A stretch of 64,000 bases of DNA from an uncultured Oscillospiraceae bacterium (GCA_934631005.1 CAKTXA010000001.1:62001-126000), one strand, 5' to 3'; counted from the first letter of the stretch, positions 16,609 through 26,107 are shown. Made by a program: numbers and translations. The notes: generated from the sequence alone by a model not told the origin.

Positions 16609-18117
16609 TTAAGATGAGAACGCATAGCGGATGACGTCGTCTTCCTGCAGGTTTTCGTTTTGAAGCTCCGCCGTGATGCGGCCCTCGCACATGACGAGGA
16701 TCCGGTCGCTGACGCCGATGATCTCCGGCAGCTCGGAGGAGACCATGATGATCGCCTTGCCCTCCGAGGCCAGCTGGTGCAGCGCGCGGTAGACCTCCGC
16801 TTTCGCGCCCACGTCGATGCCGCGCGTCGGCTCGTCGACGATCAGCACGTCGCAGTCCGCCATGACCCACTTGGCCAGAACGACCTTCTGCTGGTTGCCG
16901 CCGGACAGGCCCCCGGCGTTCATATCATAGCCCGTGGCCTTGACGCGGAAGATCTGCATGCCCTTCGTGGCGTATTCCTTTTCCTTGCGCATGCTCAGAT
17001 TATGCAGCCCGTCCATGATCGCCTTGAAGTTCGTCATGCTCAGGTTCCATTTGAGGGAGTTTTCCAGCAGCAGGCCCTCCTCGCGGCGGTTCTCGGTCAC
17101 AAGACCGATGCCCGCGCGGATCGCCTGCCCCGGCGTTTTGATCGAGACCTTTTTGCCCAGCACCTCGACCTCGCCGGAGTCCTTCGGGTCCGCGCCGAAC
17201 AGGCCGCGCACGAACTCCGTGCGCCCCGCGCCGACCAGACCGTACAGGCCGAGGATCTCGCCCTTGTGGACCTCCAGATTGATGTCCTGATAGAATTTGC
17301 CGTGGCTGAAGTTCGTCGCGCGCAGCGCGACCTCCTCCTGCACGTCCGAATGGTCGCGGTCGCCGAAGAGGTTGACGTCGCGGCCGATCATCATGGACAC
17401 CAGCTCGTCGTTCGTCGTGTCCTTCACGGCGCGCGTGCCGACATAGTTGCCGTCGCGGAAGATGGAGACCTCGTCGCACAGCTCAAAGATCTCCTTCATT
17501 CTGTGGCTGACGTAGACGATGGCGATGCCCCGCGCGCGCAGGTCGCGGATCAGGGAGAAAAGGATCTCCACCTCGCTGTCGGACAGCGAGGACGTCGGCT
17601 CGTCAAACGCGATCACGCGGAGATTGTCGCTCGTGAACGCGCGCATGATCTCGATGAGCTGCCACGCGCCCATGCCGAGATCGCCCGCCTTGGTGCGGAC
17701 GTTGATCTTTTCGCCCGGCTTGCCGAGCATGGATTTGACTTCATTCGCGCGGCGGTACATCGTTTTCCAGTCGACGGTACCGGCCCTGGTGCGCGGCTGA
17801 TTGCCAAGGAAGATATTCTCTGCCACGCTCAGCTCGCGCAGCATCTGCATTTCCTGCGGCACCACGTGGATGCCGTATTTTCTCGCCGTTTCGACGTTAT
17901 TGACTTCGATCTCTTTGCCGTCCATATAGATCTGGCCGGAGTCCTTGGTGTAAAGGCCGGTGATGATCTTCAGGAGCGTGGATTTGCCGGCGCCGTTCTC
18001 GCCGCAAAGCGCATGGACCTTGCCCGGCTTCAGCGAGATCTCAACGCCGTTGAGCACGCGGTTGCCGTAGAAGGATTTTACGATGTTTTCTGCTCTTAAA
18101 ATAATTTCTTCGCTCAT
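16609..18117 (-). CDS. Sugar ABC transporter ATP-binding protein (RbsA/MglA type)
   Basis: A 502-residue tandem ATPase. Domain 1 has Walker A GENGAGKST (residues 38-46), a degenerate signature region and Walker B VIAFDEPTSSLS. Domain 2 has GLVGAGRTEF as its Walker A-like loop, signature LSGGNQQK and Walker B VLIVDEPTRGID. This two-domain layout is typical of the ribose/galactose/autoinducer importers. It couples ATP hydrolysis to the two permeases encoded directly downstream. The binding-protein gene lies 153 bp upstream beyond a hairpin. Confidence 0.93.
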   Translation of the reverse strand: MSEEIILRAENIVKSFYGNRVLNGVEISLKPGKVHALCGENGAGKSTLLKIITGLYTKDSGQIYMDGKEIEVNNVETARKYGIHVVPQEMQMLRELSVAENIFLGNQPRTRAGTVDWKTMYRRANEVKSMLGKPGEKINVRTKAGDLGMGAWQLIEIMRAFTSDNLRVIAFDEPTSSLSDSEVEILFSLIRDLRARGIAIVYVSHRMKEIFELCDEVSIFRDGNYVGTRAVKDTTNDELVSMMIGRDVNLFGDRDHSDVQEEVALRATNFSHGKFYQDINLEVHKGEILGLYGLVGAGRTEFVRGLFGADPKDSGEVEVLGKKVSIKTPGQAIRAGIGLVTENRREEGLLLENSLKWNLSMTNFKAIMDGLHNLSMRKEKEYATKGMQIFRVKATGYDMNAGGLSGGNQQKVVLAKWVMADCDVLIVDEPTRGIDVGAKAEVYRALHQLASEGKAIIMVSSELPEIIGVSDRILVMCEGRITAELQNENLQEDDVIRYAFSS

Positions 18118-18203
18118 AATTTACCCCGCAGTTCGTGCCGCCTGCCGCGGCGGTCTGTGATCTGTTCACACCGCCTCTCAGGCGGCCGTTCCTCTCTTAG
18201 AAA

Positions 18204-18231
18204 GTGGGGCGGTCCCGCAAGACCGCCCCAC
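18204..18231 (-). terminator. Intercistronic hairpin between binding-protein and ATPase genes
   Basis: An 11-bp perfect stem (GTGGGGCGGTC / GACCGCCCCAC) with a 6-nt loop lies 40 bp past the binding-protein stop. The T-run is weak, so I read it as a partial terminator or mRNA-stabilising hairpin that favours excess binding protein. Confidence 0.6.
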
Positions 18232-18270
18232 GGTGGGTGCTCAGTTGTCTCTCTTTATGCCGGTTTACGA

Positions 18271-19530
18271 TCAGCTCGCGTAGACGTCGTTGTAGAACTG
18301 CTGCGCAGTATCCTTATCGACAACGTTCAGCTCATAGCCGGTGAAGCCGGGGATCGGCGTGCCGTTCTCGACGAGGTCGATGATGATGTTGCCCATGCCG
18401 ACGCCGGACGGAGCGGAGGCCAGGCCCACGCCGAAGCAGCAGTCAGCAACTTCGGGATCCTGGAGCATCAGCTCGATCGGGTTCGGGGTGGAGATGCAGT
18501 CGGCGATGATGGTGTTCTTCAGATCGACGCCGGACTCTTTGAAGAGGGTGACGGTCGGAACGATGGAGTCAGCGCCGCCCGCGGAGATGAGCCACTTGTC
18601 AACGCTGGCGAGGTTCGCCTGCAGCGTGGAGGAGAACTTCGCGATGACTTCGTCGGACAGGGAGCCGCCGCAGTCCAGCCACACGACACGGTCGTCGGGG
18701 ATGTCGGGATAGGCAGCCTTGATGGCGTCGTAGAACGCGACGTTTCTCAGATGGATGGACTCAACAGCGGGGCTGTCCTGAATAACGAAGTAGAAGTTGC
18801 TGTAGTCTTCCTTCACATCGTCCATGAAGCCTCTTTCCTCCATCTTCTTGGCGACGTGCTCGCCAAGGCCGTAATGCAGGAAGTAGTCGTCCAGGCCGTA
18901 GTGCGGGGAGTAGAAGCCGTATGCGTCAGCACCGGGATCGTCCGTGGTCAGGTAGGCGATGCCGGCGTCCTGCAGCATGGCAACAGCGTCGGGCAGCAGC
19001 GCGGTGTTGACCGGGGTCATAACGACCGCGTCAAAGTCCTGGTTGATGATGTTCTGGATGCCGTCCAGCCACGCCTGCTCGTCGGAGTTGGCGTCGATGT
19101 AGAGGTACTCATAGCCGGCAGCCTTCACGGTGTCGCCCAGGGAGTTGGCCTTCGGCGTGAACCATGCGCCGGAGAACTTGCAGACGAACGCGACCTTCAC
19201 AACGCCGTCAGCCTTGAAGTCCTTGTAGTTGGGGTAGTTGCTGTAGTACCAGGTCTTGGTGGAATCGCTGTACTCGTAGCCGGTCAGAGGATCGGAAGCG
19301 AGTGTGCCGGCCTCACGGGCGGCCTCAGCGTCTTCCTCGCTCAGAGCTTCGCCGGTGGCGGCGGGAGCTTCCGCAGCGGGAGCGTCGGTGGAAGGAGCGT
19401 TGTCCTCCGTTGCAGCGGGTGTCTCGGTTGCGGGGGAGTCCGTTGCGGCGGGGGTCTTGTCACCGGATGCACAGGCAACCAGCGCAAAAACCATCAGAAC
19501 CGCAAGCAGAAGCGCGATCAGCTTTTTCAT
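18271..19530 (-). CDS. Sugar ABC transporter substrate-binding lipoprotein
   Basis: A 419-residue extracellular binding protein. The signal peptide ends in a lipobox (FALVACAS, lipidated Cys near residue 20), and residues 22-62 form an Ala/Pro/Thr/Glu-rich linker of acidic repeats (PAATDSPATETPAATEDN), as often seen in Clostridia lipoproteins. The mature domain is a type-1 periplasmic-binding fold (Peripla_BP_4) with KFSGAWFTPKANSLGDTVKA and VMTPVNTALLPDAVAML. It delivers ligand to the permeases encoded downstream. Several aromatic residues could stack on a sugar-like ligand, but specificity is unknown. Confidence 0.9.
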   Translation of the reverse strand: MKKLIALLLAVLMVFALVACASGDKTPAATDSPATETPAATEDNAPSTDAPAAEAPAATGEALSEEDAEAAREAGTLASDPLTGYEYSDSTKTWYYSNYPNYKDFKADGVVKVAFVCKFSGAWFTPKANSLGDTVKAAGYEYLYIDANSDEQAWLDGIQNIINQDFDAVVMTPVNTALLPDAVAMLQDAGIAYLTTDDPGADAYGFYSPHYGLDDYFLHYGLGEHVAKKMEERGFMDDVKEDYSNFYFVIQDSPAVESIHLRNVAFYDAIKAAYPDIPDDRVVWLDCGGSLSDEVIAKFSSTLQANLASVDKWLISAGGADSIVPTVTLFKESGVDLKNTIIADCISTPNPIELMLQDPEVADCCFGVGLASAPSGVGMGNIIIDLVENGTPIPGFTGYELNVVDKDTAQQFYNDVYAS

Positions 19531-19607
19531 GGGTTTTCCTCCTTAATATTTTCTCCGGGATCATCCTCGGACATCAGACCGGGCCATGCCCGTTCCTGAA
19601 TGTCTAA

Positions 19608-19636
19608 AGTATAACAGAATTTAGCTGAATCAGCAA
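19608..19636 (-). promoter_or_regulatory. Promoter of the ABC transporter operon
   Basis: On the minus strand TTGCTG and TATACT are 17 bp apart, about 80 bp before the binding-protein start, with AAGGAGG as its ribosome site. Confidence 0.55.
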
Positions 19637-19693
19637 TCGTGCAGACATCCAAAAACAGGACGCAGAATTTGTGAATAATGTTAATTTAATATT

Positions 19694-19754
19694 AAATCTG
19701 TTTAGTTTTTTCGCAATCTTGATATTTCTTGTACATAATCGAACAATTTTTACG
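19694..19754. promoter_or_regulatory. Candidate operator region shared with the aminotransferase promoter
   Basis: CTGTTTAGTTT (19,698-19,708) and AACAATTTTTACG (19,742-19,754) match the pair at 13,689-13,741 in 10/11 and 12/13 positions. They lie between the divergent transporter and LacI-type regulator promoters, where such a regulator would bind. Confidence 0.4.
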
Positions 19755-19805
19755 TCATTTTTTGCACATCGCGCCTTTTGCGCCGCTAAATTAAAGAACT
19801 GAACA

Positions 19806-19834
19806 TTGAAATTTACTGAAAAATATAGTATGCT
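19806..19834 (+). promoter_or_regulatory. Promoter of the LacI-type regulator gene
   Basis: TTGAAA and TATGCT are separated by 17 bp, 65 bp before the regulator start. Confidence 0.5.
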
Positions 19835-19898
19835 GTAGTCCCATAGGGGCGAGCTGCGCCCCTGTGGCGGAACGCTGCATCAGGAAGGAGCTGTCTCC

Positions 19899-21749
19899 AT
19901 GCCCAAGATCACGAACCGGGACATCGCGCTGCGCGCCGGTGTCTCCCCTGCCGCGGTCTCCATGGCGATCCACGGAAGAAAGGGCGTCTCGGAAGCGACG
20001 CGCGCACACATATTGAATATTGTGCGCGAAATGAACTATACGCCGCCCTCGCGCGCGCACGCCGCGCGGCTGAAAACGATCATGCTGCTGCTCGGCGACC
20101 CGGCCGAGCCGCTGCTGCCGCCGGTTTTGAAGGCGCTGCTGCGCCTGACGCAGGAAAACGGCAGCGAGCTGCGCGTGCTGCCGCAGCGCCAGCTGCTGGA
20201 GAATCCGGCGGAGCTGCTGAGCACGTGCAGCCTGCTCGTCACATTTGACGGGCTGGAGCGCACCGTGCTCGACGAGCTGGCCCCGCTCGTGCCGCAGGTG
20301 CTGATCGTAGACGGCAATTTCTCCCGCAAGCCGTTCTGGAACGTGCGCATCGACTATTCCGGCGCGGTCTACGCGCTCACGCGCCGCCTGGCGGAGATGG
20401 GCCACCGCAGCTTTATCTACCTGAACGACGATCTGCAGGCCGCCAAGAACCTGTTCTGCTTCAGCGGCTTTCAAAAGCTGATTTTGGAGATGCACCTGCC
20501 GCTCAACCCGGCGCAGATCATTATGGATCTGCAGCGCGACCCGCATATCTGGTCGCACATCCCGGATATTATCCGCGACTTTAACATCTCGGCCATCATC
20601 TGCACGTCCGACCGCTCGGCGGTCGAGGTCGTCAACCGCCTGCGCGCGTTCGACATCCGCGTGCCGCAGGATGTGTCCGTGGCCGCCGTCTCCGACGGGG
20701 TGTGCCCGGAGCATCCGAATTTCTCCTTCACGCACGTGGGGCTCAACTACCCCGCCATCGAGGAGGAGCTGCGGCGGCTCATCCTGCACACCGTCCCGTC
20801 GGATGAGCATGTGGACGTCCTCATCCCCTATAACCCCGTCCGCGACGGCATCAGCACCGCCGCGCCGAAATTCAATCCCGCGCAGAAAAAGCTGGTCATC
20901 ATGCTCTATCTCAAGAACCACCCCTCGCTGCGCGTTGTGCGTGCGGGCTTTCTGGACATGATCCAGCAGCTGGGCTATCAGGCGGAGGTCGCCGGAATCG
21001 AGAGCGACGACTACGCCGAATATTTTAAGACCATGCGCGAGCTGGCCAACGACAAGATCGACGGCCTCATCTCGTGGCTGGCCGAGCCCGGCGCGTTCGA
21101 CTGCTTTACGCAGCGCGGCATCCCCGTTGTCACGCTGCACGGCGTCACGCGCGAGATGAGCAGCTTCGGCGAGCAGGCGCGCATCGCGGAGGACCCCGCG
21201 AAAATCGGCGCGGAGGTCGCGCAGTTCTTCACCGCCCGCCTGCAAAACCGCAGCGGCAATCTCGTTGTCACGCAGAGCGGCGACAATATGCTCGAATCGT
21301 CCATCACGCGCGAGCTCATCGCGCAGATGCGCGAAAAGTGCCCGAACATCACCATCCGGCACGATTTTGACTTTGTGCAGACCGACCGCACCGATATGCT
21401 GGTCGATTACATCCGCAACGTGCCGGATCTTGTCGGCGCGTTCACCACGGCGGGCTTCTCCTGCGTCAACTGGGCGGCGGCGATCAAGCTGGCCGGGCGG
21501 GAGGATCTGGTGCTCGTCGGCACGGACTACAGCGACGAGAGTATCCGGCTCGTGGAAAACGGCGAGCTGGACGCGTTCGTGGCGCAGCCGCTGTATGAGG
21601 AAGGACAGATGGGCGTGGTCGCGATGGACGCCATCCTGCGCGGCAACCAGTTCCCCTGCTTCCGCTCCCTCGACGCGCCGCTCGTCACGCGCGAGAATCT
21701 CGAAAAATACCGCAGACTCCTGCAAGAGGTCAACAACTGGTACGCATAA
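19899..21749 (+). CDS. LacI-type regulator with two tandem periplasmic-binding-protein-like domains
   Basis: A 616-residue protein, nearly twice the usual LacI length of about 340. Residues 1-55 are a classical LacI headpiece (TNRDIALRAGVSPAAVSMAI, then a hinge helix region). Residues 58-330 form the expected effector domain (IICTSDRSAVEVVNRLRAF, PQDVSVAAVSD). After a short link, residues 335-610 form a second complete PBP-like domain (KLVIMLYLKNHPSLRVVRAG, DGLISWLAEPGAF, VLVGTDYSDESIRLVENGEL) of the Peripla_BP_4 kind used by transporter binding proteins. It diverges from the ABC operon and presumably controls it and nearby catabolic genes. The ORF is uninterrupted, so the fusion is real in this sequence. 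Confidence 0.85.
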   Translation: MPKITNRDIALRAGVSPAAVSMAIHGRKGVSEATRAHILNIVREMNYTPPSRAHAARLKTIMLLLGDPAEPLLPPVLKALLRLTQENGSELRVLPQRQLLENPAELLSTCSLLVTFDGLERTVLDELAPLVPQVLIVDGNFSRKPFWNVRIDYSGAVYALTRRLAEMGHRSFIYLNDDLQAAKNLFCFSGFQKLILEMHLPLNPAQIIMDLQRDPHIWSHIPDIIRDFNISAIICTSDRSAVEVVNRLRAFDIRVPQDVSVAAVSDGVCPEHPNFSFTHVGLNYPAIEEELRRLILHTVPSDEHVDVLIPYNPVRDGISTAAPKFNPAQKKLVIMLYLKNHPSLRVVRAGFLDMIQQLGYQAEVAGIESDDYAEYFKTMRELANDKIDGLISWLAEPGAFDCFTQRGIPVVTLHGVTREMSSFGEQARIAEDPAKIGAEVAQFFTARLQNRSGNLVVTQSGDNMLESSITRELIAQMREKCPNITIRHDFDFVQTDRTDMLVDYIRNVPDLVGAFTTAGFSCVNWAAAIKLAGREDLVLVGTDYSDESIRLVENGELDAFVAQPLYEEGQMGVVAMDAILRGNQFPCFRSLDAPLVTRENLEKYRRLLQEVNNWYA

Positions 21750-21760
21750 AACAGATACAA

Positions 21761-21791
21761 GACGCCCCGGATGCTGTGCATCCGGGGCGTC
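21761..21791. terminator. Bidirectional terminator between regulator gene and polC
   Basis: A 14-bp perfect stem (GACGCCCCGGATGC / GCATCCGGGGCGTC) with a 3-nt loop and T-rich flanks on both sides lies between the convergent regulator and polC genes. Confidence 0.85.
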
Positions 21792-21811
21792 TTTGAGCTT
21801 TTTGATGCAGG

Positions 21812-24800
21812 TCAAAACAGCGTGATCTGGCTCGTCTCGGGGAGGTCGCCGAAGGCGCCGGCGAGCTTGAGGTCTTCGATGTGCGTCTTGGACACCTTGG
21901 GGCAGGCGGCGGAGAACTCCTCGATGGAGATGAACTGCTTGCCCTTGCGGCCCTCCATGATGTCCCACGCCGCCGTCTCGCCCAGACCCGACACCGACAC
22001 GAAAGGCGGCAGCAGCCGCCCGTCCTCGATGAGGAATTTTGTGGCGTGCGAGCGGTAGAGGTCAATGGGCGCAAACGTAAAGCCGCGCAGGTAAAATTCG
22101 TAGCACACCTCGAGCGTGGTCAGCAGATCCTCGTCCTTCGCCGTGGCGTCCTCGTCGTCCTTGATCTGCTGGAGCTTCTGCTTCACGGCGTCGATGCCGC
22201 GCGTCATCACGGCGGCGTCAAAGCCGCCCTTCTGGCTGCGGCGGTAGAAATACGCCGCGTAGAACGCCAGCGGCTCATGCACCTTGAACCACGCGATGCG
22301 GAACGCCATCATCACATACGCCGTAGCATGCGCCTTCGGGAAGAGGTACTTGATCTTCTTGCATGAGCCGATGTACCAGTCCGGCACACCGGCGGCCTTC
22401 ATCTCCTCCTCCGCGCCGTCGGGCAGTCCCCTGCCCTTTCGCACGGCCTCCATGATCTTGAATGACCGCTTTTCGGGCATGCCGCAGCGGATGAGGTAGA
22501 GCATAATATCGTCGCGGCAGCCGATGGCCTCGCCGACCGTGGCGGTCTTGGAGAGGATGAGGTCGCGCGCGTTGCCGAGCCACACGTCCGTGCCGTGCGA
22601 GAAGCCCGACAGGCGGATGAGCGTGTCGAATTTCGTCGGCTGCGTCTCCTGCAGCATCCCGCGGGTAAAGCCCGTGCCGAATTCCGGGATGGCGCAGGAG
22701 CCGACCGGCCCGAGGATGGGATCGTCCTCAAAGCCGAGGATCTTGCTGGAGGTGAAAATGGACATCGTGTCCTGATCGTCCAGCGGGATCTTCTGCGCGT
22801 CCACGCCCGTCATATCCTCGAGCATACGGATCATCGTGGGGTCATCGTGGCCGAGCATATCGAGCTTCAGGAGGTTTTCTTCCATGGCGTGGTATTCAAA
22901 ATGCGTCGTGATCCACTCGGAGTCCTTGTCGTCCGCCGGGTGCTGCACGGGGCAGAAATCCCAAATTTCGTTCTCCTGCGGAATGACGACCAGGCCGCCG
23001 GGGTGCTGGCCGCTCGTGCGCTTGACGTCCACGCAGCCGGAGGCCAGCCGGTTCTCTTCGGCCTTGGGGACGGTCATCTCGCGCTCGGCAAGGTATTTTT
23101 TCACGTAGCCGTAGGCCGTTTTTTCCGCCACGGTGCCGATGGTCCCGGCGCGGAACACGTGGGTCTTGCCGAACATCTCCACGCAGTAGGCGTGCGCCTT
23201 GGCCTGATATTCGCCCGAGAAGTTCAGGTCAATATCCGGCACCTTGTCGCCGCCGAAGCCGAGGAAGGTCTCAAACGGGATATTGAAGCCGTCTTTATCG
23301 AGCTTCGCCCCGCACCTGGGGCACACGGCGTCCGGCAAGTCGGCGCCGCAGGCGCAGCCGTCGGGCACGTCGAACGTTGTAAAATGGCACTGCGGGCAGC
23401 GGTAATGCGGCGGGAAGGAGTTGACCTCCGTGATCCCGGACAAAAACGCCACGATGGACGAGCCGACCGACCCTCGCGAGCCGACGAGATAGCCGTGCTC
23501 CAGCGAGTTCTGCACCAGCTTCTGCGCCGACATATAGATGACGTCGTAGTGGCAGGAGATGATGTCGTGCATCTCAGTGTCCACACGCTTGCGGATGAGC
23601 TCGGGCGGGTCGTCGCCATACAGCCGCTGCAGCTTGCCGTAGACGAGCTTTTGCAGGTCCTCCACCGAGTTTTCGATCTTCGGTGCAAACAGGTTGTGCG
23701 GCACGGGGCGCACATCGTCGCACCAGTCCACGATGCGGTTCGGGTTCGTCACCACGACCTCGTGCGCCTTTTCCGCACCGAGATACGAAAATTCCTCCAG
23801 CATCTCGTCCGTTGTCTTAAAATACAGCGGCAGCGGGCGGTCGGCGTCCGGCATCTGCTTGGTCGCCAGCAGGATGTGGCGATAAATTTCGTCCTCGGGG
23901 TCGAGGAAGTGCACGTCGCCCGTGGCGCAGACGGGCTTGCCCAGCTCCTCGCCGAGCCTTACGATGGTGCGGTTGAAGCCGCGCAGCTCGTCCTCGCTCT
24001 CGGCCATGCCCTTGTCGAGCATGAAGCGGTTGTTGCAGATGGGCTGGATCTCCAGAAAATCGTAGAACGACGCGATGCGCCGCAGCTCCGCCCAGCTCTT
24101 GCGCGCCACAACGGCCTGAAACAGCTCGCCCGCCTCGCAGGCCGAGCCGATGATGAGCCCCTCGCGCCACTTGAGCAGCTCGGACTTCGGCATGATGGGC
24201 ACGCGCTTGAAATACTCCAGATTGCCCAGCGACACCAGCCGGTAGAGGTTGCGCAGGCCGATGGAATTTTTCGCGAATACGATGATGTGCCGTGCGCGGC
24301 GGTCGAGGATCTTGCCGCCGGCGCGGAGCGTCGCCATCAGCGGGTTCACGTCCCGCAGGCGCTCGATGCCGCGCTCGCGCAGCATGCCAAAGAACCTGTC
24401 CAGCAGCAGGCCGCAGGTGACGGCGTCGTCCGACGCGCGGTGATGGTTGAATTCCGGCAGGCTCAGTGCGCCCGCCACGATGTCGAGCTTGAATTTGTTC
24501 AGCTCCGGCATGAGGTTCTGCGCCAGCACGAGCGTGTCGAGATACGTCGGCTCAAACGCGATGCCCAGCCGGTCACACGCCGCGGCGATGAAGCCGACGT
24601 CAAAATCCGCGTTGTGCGCGCACAGCGGGCGGTCGCCCACAAAGTCCAAAAACTTCGGCAGCGCTTCGGAAATATCCGGCGCGCCGACGAGCATGGCGTC
24701 GGTGATGCCGGTCAGCTCCACGATCTTCGCGTCCAGGAGCCTGCCGGGTGCAACGAACGACTCAAATTTCTCCAGCACCTCGCCATCCTTCATGCGCGCC

Positions 24801-26107
24801 GCGCCGATCTCGATGATCACGTCGTGCTGCGCCGAAAGGCCCGTCGTCTCCAGATCGAACGCCACATATTCGCAGCCCACCGGCGCGTCCTGCGTGCCGT
24901 GCACGGCGATGCGGTCGTCCACGTCGTTTACATAATATCCTTCACAGCCATAGAGGATCTGGATATTCTCCTCCGTGCCCGCGACCTTGGCCTTGCCCGC
25001 GGCCTTCATCGCATCCGGGAACGAGTGCACGCAGCCGTGGTCGGTGATGGCGATGGCGCGGTGGCCCCACGACGCCGCGCGCTTTACCGCGTCGGCGGTC
25101 TTGGTCAGCGCGTCCATGGCCGACATTGCCGTGTGCAGATGCAGCTCCACGCGCTTTTCCGGCGCCGTGTCGCGGCGCTTCGGCGCGGAGACCTCGCCGA
25201 TGGAGTTCGGCTGCATGACCATTTCGTTGTCATAGCGGTCAAAGGTCATCTTGCCCTGAATGGTCACCCACATGCCGGGAGCCTTGATCTTTTCCAGAAT
25301 GGGCCTGGCCTTGTCCGTCTCCATGAACTGGTTCACGCGCACGGAGCCGGTGTAGTCCGTCACATCAAAGCTCACCACCCACGCCCCGCGCTTTTTCAGC
25401 TCCCGGTGGTTGACCGCAAAGACCTTGCCCTGCACGCACACGCGGTACATATCGAGGTTCAGGTCCTTCATCGGCGTGGGCTCGGCGCGGAAGGGCTTGC
25501 CGAAGATCCAGTTCTCCGGCAGCGGGGCGGACGGCTTTGCCGCGCGCTCCTTCGGCGTGGCAGGCGCGGGGGCGTTTTTCATCGCCTCGCGGCGGATGCG
25601 CTCTGTTTCGGCAAACAGCTCCTTGGCCGAGCGCTCGCTGTGCGCATGAATCTCGATGGGCACGCGCACGCCGAAGCGCTCCTCCACGAACCGCTGCACC
25701 TTCGGAACGTGCTCCAGCAGCGCGTCGCGGCCGTTTGCGGGCAGGTGGACGTCGATGCGCCCCCGCGTGATCTCCCACCGCGCCCCGGCCAGACTCGCCG
25801 CCGCCGGGGAATACGCCTGCACGAACGCACGGTACAGCGCCCGCGGCGGTAGCGTCTCCAGCGCGTCCGCGGGATAGTGCACCTGCAATTCCAGCGCCCG
25901 CAGCCCGTACCGCTGTTCGATGGCGGCGCGGGCTGTGGCCAGTATATCTTCAGTTATGTAAACCTCCGAGTCCAGCTCCAGCGTGATCATCCGCGCCGCA
26001 CGGTCCAGCTGCGCCGCCCGCAGCCGCAGGCATGACAGCGCCTCGCGCAGCGCGTCCTCCGGCGCATAGTCCGGGAACAGGCTCAGAAACGGTACTTCCC
26101 GCTCCAT
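21812..26107 (-). CDS. polC: DNA polymerase III subunit alpha, PolC type
   Basis: A 1431-residue replicative polymerase of low-GC-lineage bacteria. In order: N-terminal domain, an OB fold (about 225-310), a PHP domain (RVELHLHTAMSAMD), an inserted DEDD 3'-5' exonuclease (YVAFDLETTGLS, later HNADFDVGF), the rest of PHP, then the polymerase core with GSRGSVGSS, a four-Cys zinc site (CPQC, CACG, CPRC) and the catalytic PDIDLNFSGEYQ. Helix-hairpin-helix motifs and the clamp-binding ITLF at the very C-terminus close it. It ends the isoprenoid/lipid operon, as in many Firmicutes, 29 bp after ispG. Confidence 0.97.
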   Translation of the reverse strand: MEREVPFLSLFPDYAPEDALREALSCLRLRAAQLDRAARMITLELDSEVYITEDILATARAAIEQRYGLRALELQVHYPADALETLPPRALYRAFVQAYSPAAASLAGARWEITRGRIDVHLPANGRDALLEHVPKVQRFVEERFGVRVPIEIHAHSERSAKELFAETERIRREAMKNAPAPATPKERAAKPSAPLPENWIFGKPFRAEPTPMKDLNLDMYRVCVQGKVFAVNHRELKKRGAWVVSFDVTDYTGSVRVNQFMETDKARPILEKIKAPGMWVTIQGKMTFDRYDNEMVMQPNSIGEVSAPKRRDTAPEKRVELHLHTAMSAMDALTKTADAVKRAASWGHRAIAITDHGCVHSFPDAMKAAGKAKVAGTEENIQILYGCEGYYVNDVDDRIAVHGTQDAPVGCEYVAFDLETTGLSAQHDVIIEIGAARMKDGEVLEKFESFVAPGRLLDAKIVELTGITDAMLVGAPDISEALPKFLDFVGDRPLCAHNADFDVGFIAAACDRLGIAFEPTYLDTLVLAQNLMPELNKFKLDIVAGALSLPEFNHHRASDDAVTCGLLLDRFFGMLRERGIERLRDVNPLMATLRAGGKILDRRARHIIVFAKNSIGLRNLYRLVSLGNLEYFKRVPIMPKSELLKWREGLIIGSACEAGELFQAVVARKSWAELRRIASFYDFLEIQPICNNRFMLDKGMAESEDELRGFNRTIVRLGEELGKPVCATGDVHFLDPEDEIYRHILLATKQMPDADRPLPLYFKTTDEMLEEFSYLGAEKAHEVVVTNPNRIVDWCDDVRPVPHNLFAPKIENSVEDLQKLVYGKLQRLYGDDPPELIRKRVDTEMHDIISCHYDVIYMSAQKLVQNSLEHGYLVGSRGSVGSSIVAFLSGITEVNSFPPHYRCPQCHFTTFDVPDGCACGADLPDAVCPRCGAKLDKDGFNIPFETFLGFGGDKVPDIDLNFSGEYQAKAHAYCVEMFGKTHVFRAGTIGTVAEKTAYGYVKKYLAEREMTVPKAEENRLASGCVDVKRTSGQHPGGLVVIPQENEIWDFCPVQHPADDKDSEWITTHFEYHAMEENLLKLDMLGHDDPTMIRMLEDMTGVDAQKIPLDDQDTMSIFTSSKILGFEDDPILGPVGSCAIPEFGTGFTRGMLQETQPTKFDTLIRLSGFSHGTDVWLGNARDLILSKTATVGEAIGCRDDIMLYLIRCGMPEKRSFKIMEAVRKGRGLPDGAEEEMKAAGVPDWYIGSCKKIKYLFPKAHATAYVMMAFRIAWFKVHEPLAFYAAYFYRRSQKGGFDAAVMTRGIDAVKQKLQQIKDDEDATAKDEDLLTTLEVCYEFYLRGFTFAPIDLYRSHATKFLIEDGRLLPPFVSVSGLGETAAWDIMEGRKGKQFISIEEFSAACPKVSKTHIEDLKLAGAFGDLPETSQITLF

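Noticed and set aside
19791..21968. A 725-codon minus-strand frame opposite the LacI-type regulator
   Set aside because: It also runs through a strong terminator and into the end of polC; the regulator on the other strand has all its motifs.
22595..25852. A 1085-codon open frame on the plus strand opposite polC
   Set aside because: Antisense to a clear PolC protein; the composition is rich in Arg, His, Val and Leu as expected from the complement of GC-rich codons, and no domain or ribosome site is seen.
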